Shown here piece by piece: positions 8,236 through 15,268 of a stretch of DNA of 58,259 nucleotides. The notes under the pieces were generated by a model. That model saw only the letters and a list, made by a program, of their open reading frames with translations, was not told the DNA's origin and searched no databases. The stretch lies in the NCBI GenBank assembly GCA_036381275.1, contig DASVDC010000168.1, positions 1 through 58,259 on the forward strand, given 5' to 3'. Positions within the stretch are counted from its first letter, which is position 1. The number at the start of each line of letters is the position of its first letter. The position numbers and the translations under genes are program-made. The DNA comes from UBA7803 sp036381275. GTDB taxonomy: Bacteria; Pseudomonadota; Gammaproteobacteria; Pseudomonadales; Azotimanducaceae.

Positions 8236-10925
8236 GCGAACGGATCCCAGCCGGTCAGACGGGCGAACTCGTCGTAGCGGTCGGCGCCGTCGCGCAGCGG
8301 CAGCGTGCCTTCCGGCGGCTCGGAGCGCTCGGTCGGCTCGGCCGCGTCGGTGCGCACTTCGATCAGGCCCCGGTCGAGCTGCGCGCGGCGCCAGCGGTAG
8401 GTCGCCTCCGCCGCGCGCCAGAGCCTGGCCACGTCGATGCCCTCCGCCGGCGCATGCACCAGCGCATCGGGAAACACCGTATCGTCCGGCGCCACCACGT
8501 TGCCGGTGGTGACGATGAAGTACGCCTGATACGGCCAGCGCCCGCCGTCCGCCGCGCACTGGCGCAGATACGCGTAGCTGACGAGCTGCAGATGCAGGTT
8601 CTGCTCGAGGTCGCGGGCGCGGTACTGCTCGCCGCCCCATTTCGCGTCCAGCACGATCTCGCGTCCGCTGCCGGTGGTCAGCAGCAGATCGATGGAGCCG
8701 GCGATCTCCATGCCCCCGTCGAGGAACGGCGCCCGGCCGCCGCGTTCGGGCTCGACACGTACCACACCGGCCGCGCGCAGATGCTCGAGCAGCCGCAGCA
8801 GCGCCCGCTCGAGGGTCGTCACCACCTGCTCGTGATCGACGCCGCGCCCGCGCTCGAGCAGCACCGCGCCCTCCGCGGCGACGAGCCGCGGCAGCGCACG
8901 CTGGAGCCAACGGAAGACCGCCGTCTCGGTGAGCGTCGCCCAGTCCGGGTGCTCGCGGAAGAACGTCTCGAACAGGCGGTGGGCGAGGTTTCCGTACAGC
9001 AGCCACTGATCGGCCACGTCCTCCGCCCGGCCGGTGCGCAGCCGCGCCGCGTAGCCGAGCACCCAGCCATGCGGGTAATGGAACAGCTTCGAGAGGCTCG
9101 AGTACGACTCCACCGGCCGCGGCGGAAGCGCCACCTCGGGCGGCAGCTCCCACCAGCGGCGCGGCGCCGGCAGGGTCTTCACCGCCACCGGCTCGGTGTC
9201 GACCTCGAGCTGCGGCAGCAACGGATCGCGGCCCGCGAGCAGCGCCTGCTCCAGGTCCACCTCGGCCCAGCCGTCGAACAGGCTCGCGATCCGCGTCCAC
9301 AGCGGATGATGGCCGGCGTCGCCGTGATGCACGACCAGCACGAGCTGCGCTTCGCAGGCGAAGAGCGGCTGCAGCCACTCGGCCGCGCGCTGCGCCAGAC
9401 GTTCCTCGGTGGTCGGCAACGCGACGCCGGCCTCCTGCAGCGCCGCGAGCTCGCTCGTCGACCACGGGTAGCCGAAGGACTGGTTCTGCGCCTTCAGGTC
9501 CCACCAGATCACCCGTCGCCACGGTCGGGTGACGTTGCCGGGATGGGTGGTCGCCCGCACGTGGCCGACTTCCGCGAACAGTGCCGGGTCCGGCTGATCC
9601 CGGGTCACCTCGTCCACCAGACGTTCGGTCTCGATGCGGGGCAGCCGTTCGCGCCCCTGGTCGCGCAACTGGCCGAGCGCCGCGATGAACGCGCCGGCCT
9701 GGGCATGGGCGCCCGCGAACAGCGCGCGCTCGACCGGCTCGGTGGCCGCCGCGAGCCGGCCGACCAGCCAGCTCGCGCAGCGCTGCGCACGCTCGACCAG
9801 CACCGCGAGCGGCGCGCCGGCGGCCGGGTCGTGCCGCGGGCTTTCGAACCAGTAGGTGACCAACGCCCGCTCGGCATCGATCGCGTCGCGGCCGGCGCCC
9901 TTCTCACGGCGCCGTTCCTCCAGCCGCTCGAGCGCGGCCGTCCAGGCCGCACCGCCGACGCCGGGCTGGCGAGCGACCGCCTCGGCGAGAGTACGGCGCA
10001 GCCCGGCCGGCACGGGTCCGACCGGGTGGATCAGGAACTGCAGCAACAGGTGCGGATCGAGCGGCTCCCACAGGAGCCCGAGCGCGAGCTTCAGCACCTG
10101 CGAGACGGCCCGGAAGCGGGAGTAGTGCTGGAAGCCGCAGCGGGGCAGACCGCTGCGCTCCATCGCGTTGTCGACGATGATGCCGTTCTGCTCGGCAATC
10201 AGCAGCGTGTCCGGGTCCGGGCGGCTCCGCAGCCACTCGGCGATCGCACGCGCGGACACGTCCGGAGAGGCCGCGCGTACCACCACGAACGAGCCGTCGC
10301 CGCTGAGCTCGAGCCGCGCCGGGGCCTCGCCCTCGGACAGAGTCGCGAGCCGCGCCTGCACCCGGCCGAGGTCGCTCTGCGGCGGCGCGGCTGCGGCGTG
10401 CACACCCGGTGCCGCCTGATAGCCGATCCGCTCCAGCACGCACCGCCAGAGCAGCGGCAGCGCCGCGGGATCACCGTGCAGCACCAGCGTCTCGATCTGG
10501 GTGCGGCGCGTTTCCAGCGCGTCGAGCACGCGGGCCAGCCGCTGACCGACGCACGGCGGCACGCGCTCCCGGGCCAGGCGCTCCACGTCGGCCAGATCGG
10601 TGAGCCGCGCCGGCAGGCCGGCCGGGAACGCGCCCGTCCAGCCCGCCTCGTACCACTGCTCGCGCCACGATGCGAGGGTCGCGGTGACGTTGATCGGGTC
10701 GACCTGGAACGAGCGGTGGTAGAAGCGCTGCGGCCCGTCCGCGGCCGCGAGGCACCCGCGGTAGGCGATCAGCCGCTCGGCCGGATGATCCAGCACCGGC
10801 GCGAGGCCGAGGTCGCTCTCCAGCATCCGCAGCAGCCCCTGCGGACCGACCGTCGCCTCGCCGATCGCGGTGCGCGGCGGCGCCGGGATCATCGCGTCGA
10901 GGTGGAGGCCGAAGTGAATCTGCAT
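8232..10925 (-). CDS. AddB-like PD-(D/E)XK nuclease, partner of the helicase
   Basis: An 897-residue protein encoded immediately upstream of, and overlapping by 4 bases, the UvrD-like helicase gene. It lacks a clear Walker A, consistent with the degenerate helicase core of AddB-type subunits. The middle part (AEQNGIIVDNAMERSGLP..., LKLALGLLWEPLDPHLLLQFL) resembles AddB-family sequences. The C-terminus has a PD-(D/E)XK nuclease: YSSLSKLFHYPHGW, GNLAHRLFETFF, GSIDLLLTTGSG and IVLDAKWGG, followed by QLVSYAYL. The cysteine cluster of the Bacillus AddB iron-sulfur site is not apparent. Together the two proteins would form a dual-nuclease helicase for double-strand-break repair or for degrading foreign DNA. 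Confidence 0.8.
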   Translation of the reverse strand: MQIHFGLHLDAMIPAPPRTAIGEATVGPQGLLRMLESDLGLAPVLDHPAERLIAYRGCLAAADGPQRFYHRSFQVDPINVTATLASWREQWYEAGWTGAFPAGLPARLTDLADVERLARERVPPCVGQRLARVLDALETRRTQIETLVLHGDPAALPLLWRCVLERIGYQAAPGVHAAAAPPQSDLGRVQARLATLSEGEAPARLELSGDGSFVVVRAASPDVSARAIAEWLRSRPDPDTLLIAEQNGIIVDNAMERSGLPRCGFQHYSRFRAVSQVLKLALGLLWEPLDPHLLLQFLIHPVGPVPAGLRRTLAEAVARQPGVGGAAWTAALERLEERRREKGAGRDAIDAERALVTYWFESPRHDPAAGAPLAVLVERAQRCASWLVGRLAAATEPVERALFAGAHAQAGAFIAALGQLRDQGRERLPRIETERLVDEVTRDQPDPALFAEVGHVRATTHPGNVTRPWRRVIWWDLKAQNQSFGYPWSTSELAALQEAGVALPTTEERLAQRAAEWLQPLFACEAQLVLVVHHGDAGHHPLWTRIASLFDGWAEVDLEQALLAGRDPLLPQLEVDTEPVAVKTLPAPRRWWELPPEVALPPRPVESYSSLSKLFHYPHGWVLGYAARLRTGRAEDVADQWLLYGNLAHRLFETFFREHPDWATLTETAVFRWLQRALPRLVAAEGAVLLERGRGVDHEQVVTTLERALLRLLEHLRAAGVVRVEPERGGRAPFLDGGMEIAGSIDLLLTTGSGREIVLDAKWGGEQYRARDLEQNLHLQLVSYAYLRQCAADGGRWPYQAYFIVTTGNVVAPDDTVFPDALVHAPAEGIDVARLWRAAEATYRWRRAQLDRGLIEVRTDAAEPTERSEPPEGTLPLRDGADRYDEFARLTGWDPFA

Positions 10926-11030
10926 GGGTGAAGCTTAGCCCTGGCCGCTCGGAATCCGGCGGCTATTGGAGCAGGTGAGCGGATCATCCGGTGATCCGGC
11001 GGATGCTACACCATCGGAGCGGTCTTCTCT

Positions 11031-11100
11031 GTGAGAGCGGCCTCCGGCCGCGAATCCCGGACCGATGTGACGGGCGTTCGCGGCCGGAGGCCGCTCCCAC
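11031..11100. repeat. REP-like inverted pair in a divergent promoter region
   Basis: Left arm GTGAGAGCGGCCTCCGGCC...GAA (11031-11054, one mismatch to the family) and right arm TTCGCGGCCGGAGGCCGCTCCCAC (11077-11100) could form a long hairpin around a 22-base loop. It lies in the 228-base gap between the divergently transcribed nuclease and WYL genes. Confidence 0.88.
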
Positions 11101-11153
11101 AGGTGGCCGTTCTACGGGTTACACTCGAAAAGGAGGTTGACACAGCCGGGACA

Positions 11154-12137
11154 ATGGATCGCTTCGACCGCATCTATCAGCTCCACCGCCTGCTGGCCGG
11201 CCGGCGCACGCCGCTGCCGCTCTCGGCGCTCACCCGGGAGCTCGAGTGCTCGGAGCCCACGGTCAAGCGCACGATCCGGACCATGCGGGACTACCTCGAT
11301 GCACCCATCGAGTACGACCGCCAGCGGGGCGGCTACATCTACGCGGGCGAGGGGATCGCCGGCAACTGGGAGCTGCCGGGACTGTGGTTCTCCGCCGCGG
11401 AGCTGCAGGCACTGCTCGCGCTCGAGCGTCTGCTCTCCGGGCTGTCGCCGGGTCTGCTCGCCGACGAGCTGCGGCCGTTCCGGCAGCGCATCGAGGCGCT
11501 GCTGAAACGCCACGACGTCGGCACGCGCGAGCTGTACGCGCGGCTCCGGATTCTCGCGATGGGCGCGCGCGACATCCCCCCGAAGCTGTTCCGCACGGTC
11601 GCGACGGCACTCGGAACCCGCAGGCGCCTCGCGTTCGGCTACCGCAGCCGCAGCCGCGACGACCTGACCCGCCGCGTCGTGTCGCCGCAGCGGCTCGTGC
11701 ACTACCGCGACAACTGGTACCTCGACGCGTGGTGCCACATGCGCGACGGCCTGCGGATCTTCGCGGTGGACCGGATCGAGGACGCGGAGCTGCACGACGA
11801 GCCGGCGGACGACCTGGACGATGCGGAGCTCGACCGGCGGCTCGCGCGCTCCTACGGCATCTTCTCCGGCGTGCCGCGGTCGAACGCGATCCTGCGCTTC
11901 AGCCCGATGATGGCGCGCTGGGTGGCGGAAGAGCAGTGGCATCCGCGCCAGCAGGGCCAGTGGCTCACCGACGGCCGCTACGAGCTGACGCTGCCGTTCG
12001 CCGACCCGACGGAGCTCGTGCGCGACATCCTGCGCTACGGCGCCGACGTCGAGGTGGTGCGGCCCGAGAGCCTGCGCAAGCGCGTGCGCGCCGAGCTCGT
12101 CGCGGCGCTCGCGCAGTATCCGGAGGATCCGCGGTGA
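11154..12137 (+). CDS. WYL-domain transcriptional regulator (YafY-type)
   Basis: A 327-residue protein with an N-terminal winged helix-turn-helix (MDRFDRIYQLHRLLAGRRTP... ECSEPTVKRTIRTMRDYL) and a central WYL domain (RLVHYRDNWYLDAWCHMRDG then IFAVDRIEDAEL), followed by a WCX-like C-terminal segment. Family members bind DNA and sense a ligand, often nucleic acid or nucleotide, and several (BrxR, CapW) control phage-defence genes. The start is ATG 11154, because upstream in-frame codons fall inside the REP palindrome. AGGAGG lies at 11131-11136, 17 bases away, which is long. The stop overlaps the next gene by 4 bases. It is divergent from the helicase-nuclease pair, a position suited to controlling both directions. 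Confidence 0.88.
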   Translation: MDRFDRIYQLHRLLAGRRTPLPLSALTRELECSEPTVKRTIRTMRDYLDAPIEYDRQRGGYIYAGEGIAGNWELPGLWFSAAELQALLALERLLSGLSPGLLADELRPFRQRIEALLKRHDVGTRELYARLRILAMGARDIPPKLFRTVATALGTRRRLAFGYRSRSRDDLTRRVVSPQRLVHYRDNWYLDAWCHMRDGLRIFAVDRIEDAELHDEPADDLDDAELDRRLARSYGIFSGVPRSNAILRFSPMMARWVAEEQWHPRQQGQWLTDGRYELTLPFADPTELVRDILRYGADVEVVRPESLRKRVRAELVAALAQYPEDPR

Positions 12138-12793
12138 CGATGCTCACGTTCGATGCGCTGAAGGCCAAACACCGCGCGCTGCGCGACGGCTTTCCGGGCG
12201 AGCTCAGCCTGCGCGTGCACCGGGCGCTGTCGTGGCTGAACCGTGCCGAGCTCGCCGGCGAAGACCTCGACGCCGCGTTCATCTTCTACTGGATCGCGTT
12301 CAACGCGGCGTACGCCGACGAGCTCGGCAACGCGGCGATGGACGACGAGCGCTCGGTGTTCGACGGCTATTTCCGCCAGCTCACCGCGCTCGACACCGAG
12401 CACCGGATCTACGACGTGGTCTGGCAGCGCTTCGCCGGCCCGATCCGCCTGCTGCTCGACAACCGGTTCGTCTACCAGCCGTTCTGGAAGCACCAGAACC
12501 GGGTGCCGGGCTACGCCGACTGGCACGACCGCTTCGAACGCAGCCGCCGGATGGTCGGCCGCGCGCTGCAGAGCCGCGACACGCACGTGATCCTGTGCAC
12601 GCTGTTCGACCGGCTCTACGTGCTGCGCAACCAGCTCGTGCACGGCGGGGCCACCTGGAACAGCTCGACCAACCGCGATCAGGTGCGCGACGGCGCGCAG
12701 ATCATCGCCAGCCTGGTACCGGTGTTCGTCGACCTGATGATGGACAACCCGCACGTCGGCTGGGGTGCGCCCTACTATCCGGTGGTAGACTAG
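12134..12793 (+). CDS. HEPN-superfamily protein, possible RNase
   Basis: A 219-residue protein, mostly helical in character. It carries the HEPN RNase signature RNxxxH in LYVLRNQLVHGG (Arg165 and His170) and the N-terminal helix text FIFYWIAFNAAYADE, seen in Apea-like HEPN proteins. HEPN proteins with this motif are commonly metal-independent RNases in toxin-antitoxin, abortive infection and CRISPR systems. GTG 12134 is preferred (GGAGG at 12122-12126, 7 bases away), giving a GTGA overlap with the WYL gene; ATG 12140 is the alternative. The tight coupling implies the WYL protein regulates this gene. The HEPN call rests on the motif and helix pattern; the substrate is unknown. Confidence 0.75.
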   Translation: MTMLTFDALKAKHRALRDGFPGELSLRVHRALSWLNRAELAGEDLDAAFIFYWIAFNAAYADELGNAAMDDERSVFDGYFRQLTALDTEHRIYDVVWQRFAGPIRLLLDNRFVYQPFWKHQNRVPGYADWHDRFERSRRMVGRALQSRDTHVILCTLFDRLYVLRNQLVHGGATWNSSTNRDQVRDGAQIIASLVPVFVDLMMDNPHVGWGAPYYPVVD

Positions 12794-12801
12794 CCGCCAT
12801 T

Positions 12802-12864
12802 GTGGGAGCGGCCTCCGGCCGCGAATCTGGAATTCCGGCATTCGCGGCCGGAGGCCGCTCCCAC
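12802..12864. repeat. REP-like inverted pair
   Basis: Perfect arms: GTGGGAGCGGCCTCCGGCC...GAA (12802-12825) and its reverse complement at 12841-12864, separated by a 15-base loop. It starts 8 bases after the HEPN stop codon and ends 19 bases before the ATG of the TGA-containing redox gene, so it could serve as a terminator or mRNA-stability element between them. Confidence 0.92.
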
Positions 12865-12883
12865 GCCCACCGGGAGCCGCAAC

Positions 12884-13984
12884 ATGATCCTCGACGAGCT
12901 CGTGATTCCCCGGGAGCGTTTCGAAGCCGGCACCGGCTGGCACATCGAGCCGCGCGGCGCCTGCAAAGGTGAGGTCTGCATACCGCTCGGGCGTCCGCCG
13001 GGCGACCCGGTGGACGTCGCGGAGCTCGCCGGCCAGATGGGCCTGCCGCTGGTGGGCGAAGCGTCGCTCGGCGTCTGGGCGCTCGGCCCGGAGGCGATCA
13101 ACGGGCGTGCGCTCACCACCGCCGAGGCCCCGGATCTGCGGCTGCCCGATCTCGACGGCCGCGAATTCCGGCTGTCGAGCCTGCGCGGCCAGAAGATCAT
13201 CGTCTACGCCTGGGCCCCGTACTGAGGCTGCTCCCGCGACCTGCCCGTGTGGCAGGCACTGCGCGACGAGCTGCACCCGAAGGGCGTCGAGCTGGTGACC
13301 GTGGGCCTCGATGCGCTCGGCGCCGACGCCTGCCGGCCGTTCATCGAGGCCGCCGGACCGAAGCATCCGTCGCTGATCGACGCACACCACGTGCTCGCGG
13401 ACGCGTTCGGCATCACCAACATTCCGCAGGGCGTCTGGATCGACGAGCGCGGCCTGATCGTGCGCCCGGCGGAGACCGCGCCGGCGCCGCCCGATGCGCC
13501 GCGCCCACCGCCCGCGGCGCCGCCGGATGCGCCACTGCCGGAGCGGTTCCTGGAAATCCTCGCCGAAGCGGCGAAGATCCGGCAGGACGCCGAGGCGTAT
13601 CACGCGGCGCTTCGAGACTGGGTCGAGCTTGGCGAGCGCAGCCGTTTCGCGCTGACGCCGGAGCAGGTGATCGCGCGCTCGCGGCCGCGCAACGCCGAGA
13701 TCGCGCGCGGCCACGCGCACTTCGAGCTGGCCTGCGAGCTCGAACGGCGCGGCTACCACGACGCGGCGGTGCGGCATTTCCGCGAAGCCCACGCGCTGGT
13801 GCCGGAAAGCTGGACGTTCCGCCGCCAGGCGTGGTCGCTCGAGCGCGGCGTCGATGGCCCGCTGGCGCGCTACTGGCAGGGGCCAGCCCCGGATGCACCG
13901 GACGAATGGCCGTACGAGGGCGATTGGCTCCGCGACGTGCGGCGGATCGGCGCGGAGAACTACTACGAGCCGTGGGAGCCCTGA
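12884..13984 (+). CDS. Thioredoxin-fold selenoprotein with in-frame TGA (Sec114)
   Basis: Read through the in-frame TGA at 13223-13225, this gene encodes 366 residues. ATG 12884 has GGGAG 7 bases upstream. Residues about 84-190 form a redoxin/TlpA-like thioredoxin domain: LRLPDLDGREFRLSSLRGQK, then IIVYAWAPY-U-GCSRDLPVWQALRDEL, and a cis-proline-type TNIPQGVWID. The TGA falls exactly at the position of the N-terminal redox cysteine of the usual WCxxC, giving UGCS. After a proline-rich linker, the C-terminal part (about 225-366) is helical and TPR-like and ends YYEPWEP. The frame stays open for 252 codons after the TGA. A SECIS-like hairpin lies 14-30 bases downstream. Alternatives are a nonsense mutation or assembly error. 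The substrate is unknown, and no signal peptide suggests a cytoplasmic protein. Confidence 0.82.
13240..13256 (+). promoter_or_regulatory. Candidate bacterial SECIS element
   Basis: CCTGCC-CGTGT-GGCAGG forms a perfect 6-bp stem with a 5-base loop. The loop starts 20 bases after the last base of the TGA, and its second base is G. Published rules for bacterial SECIS elements (small apical loop with a G in the first two positions, loop 16-37 bases from UGA) are all met. An optional lower stem pairs CGCG 13235-13238 with CGCG 13262-13265. In a coding region this GC-rich, some hairpins arise by chance. Confidence 0.68.
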
Positions 13985-13995
13985 GGATGCCCCCT

Positions 13996-14038
13996 GTGGG
14001 AGCGGCCTCCGGCCGCGAACCTCAGGACTCGCGGCCGG
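13996..14038. repeat. REP-like element, degenerate second arm
   Basis: An intact first arm, GTGGGAGCGGCCTCCGGCC...GAA (13996-14019), is followed by only a partial partner, TCGCGGCCGG, near 14029-14038. It starts 12 bases after the stop codon of the redox gene. Confidence 0.8.
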
Positions 14039-14128
14039 TACGAACCGGCCAGACACATTGCGCAGTACCGGGCTCGCGACGTCCCTAGGCGGAGCTGAGT
14101 CGCCGAGCCGGGTGGGCCGCAAGACCTA
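14039..14128. other. Start of a gene-free stretch
   Basis: The gap from 13985 to 14966 has no supportable gene. This first part shows no feature beyond the REP arm before it. Short reading frames here lack ribosome binding sites and merely read through the repeats. Confidence 0.5.
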
Positions 14129-14692
14129 GCGAAAGCCTGCCTCGAGGACGGGCGGCTCGAGTTCACTAGCGCTCTATTCCAAATGCTGAAGAAGCCTCGG
14201 CGACGTGCTGGGTCGGCGACGGCGGTGCGCGTGAGTGGCCTCGCACCGCACCATCCGCCTCGGCTCACACGGGACGGAACATGGCCCGAAGACGGAACAT
14301 GGCCCGAATCAAATCGACAACGCCCGGGGCGATCGAGATCCGGCGCTGTACCTCGAACATCGCGGCTTTGATTCGGGCGATGTTCGTCAGTCTCAGCCGG
14401 ACGCAACGTGCCGGGGAACCGGCCTTCGGCCGTGCGGCTGATGACGGCCCGCCCCAGAGCTCTGAGCGCCTGAGCACGAATGTCAGCGATGCCGCGCGGC
14501 ACCTCGAGGCTCGGCCCGACATCGGAATCGAACAGCGCCTGAATCAATACGACAGCGCATACGGCGCCGCGGAAGCGTGAAGGCGGCCCGAGCCTCAGCC
14601 CGCGGATCGGCGGCCTTGCCGCGATTCAGAGCCGGCGACTTCGCCCGCCTGTGATTCGGGCCATGTTGCGGACCGATTCGGGCGATGTTGCG
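14129..14692. repeat. Dispersed repeat region A with five copies of a 17-mer
   Basis: This region is a diverged relative of 26489-26901. Shared blocks, in the same order, are GGCGGCTCGAGT (14151), GCTCTATTCCAA, GCGGTGCGCGTG, CATCCGCCTCGG and CGCTGTACCTCGAACATC (14344). Embedded are copies of GATTCGGGC-x-x-TGTT(C/G)CG: reverse-oriented at 14276-14290 and 14294-14310, forward at 14370-14386, 14653-14670 and 14675-14692. No gene, transposase or target-site duplication is visible. The remaining 14693-14966 holds nothing recognisable. Confidence 0.75.
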
Positions 14693-14966
14693 GTCGGATG
14701 CCAGCGATCTCGCATCGGACCTTCAGCCGTCGCCGGCATCGTCCCAACGAACAGCGCCCCAACCTGGGCGCATGACAAAGGCGTGCAGACAACGGCCGAA
14801 ACAGACCGAGCTGGTGCGCGTGCTGCACGGTTGCCGTGAACCGATCCCCGGCCACTGCCCCGTGCACGTCACCGTGCGCCTGCAGCGCGGGCACCGGCCG
14901 TGGAACCCGGGTGATTCACCCCCGCGAATTTGCGAAGTGGCATCCGCCGCGACCTGGCAACCCGCT

Positions 14967-15173
14967 TCAGTAGTGCGGCGGTGGCGGCTCGTCGGGCTCG
15001 GCGGTGTCGTCGATGCGCTCGCGAAGCTGCTCGGTCAGCAGCGCGAGGCGGGCTTCCAGCCGATCGACCCGCGCCTGCTGCGCGACCAGCACGTCGCTGA
15101 GCTGCTGCAGGGCCTCCTCCTGGAACGCGAGCTTCGTTTCCAGGCTCTCCAGGCGTTGCTCGTCGGCGGTCAA
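14967..15173 (-). CDS. slyX: SlyX family protein
   Basis: A 68-residue acidic coiled-coil protein matching SlyX in length and layout: an N-terminal heptad region (LESLETKLAFQEEALQQLSDVL), a second helix (RVDRLEARLALLTEQLRER) and the characteristic C-terminal proline run ending PPPPHY. The molecular function of SlyX is not established. The start codon is TTG at 15173, with GGAG 7 bases upstream; no better in-frame start exists. It is the last gene of a same-strand run (lipoprotein, GH3, slyX) but is separated from GH3 by 95 bases. Confidence 0.9.
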   Translation of the reverse strand: MTADEQRLESLETKLAFQEEALQQLSDVLVAQQARVDRLEARLALLTEQLRERIDDTAEPDEPPPPHY

Positions 15174-15268
15174 GTGAGGACTCCGATGGCGGGACGGCGA
15201 GTCATGCTACCGCAGCGAAGGCGCCGACCGAATGACCGTTGGCAATGACACCGGCGTGTGCGTCGGGA

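Noticed and set aside
4711..8277. Plus-strand open frame of about 1190 codons opposite the helicase gene
   Set aside because: It is rich in Arg, His, Gln and Pro with no recognisable domain, and is fully antisense to a clear helicase-nuclease. Such frames are common by-products of high third-position GC.
8454..10931. Plus-strand open frame of about 825 codons opposite the AddB-like gene
   Set aside because: Same low-information composition, and antisense to a gene with recognisable nuclease motifs.
11120..11142. Promoter for the WYL gene (TACACT and TTGACA hexamers)
   Set aside because: The two hexamers are in the wrong order and spacing to form one promoter; no convincing pair was found.
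13223..13225. TGA read as an ordinary stop, giving a 113-residue protein and a second separate gene
   Set aside because: The downstream part has no start with a ribosome site, begins in the middle of the thioredoxin fold, and the stop falls precisely on the redox position. A recent nonsense mutation cannot be excluded and is noted in the entry.
13963..14580. Small open frames in repeat region A
   Set aside because: They read through the repeated 17-mers, lack ribosome sites and do not stay open in the related region B.
14276..14692. Possible CRISPR array from the repeated 17-mers
   Set aside because: Repeats occur in both orientations with irregular spacing, are too short and variable, and no cas gene is present.
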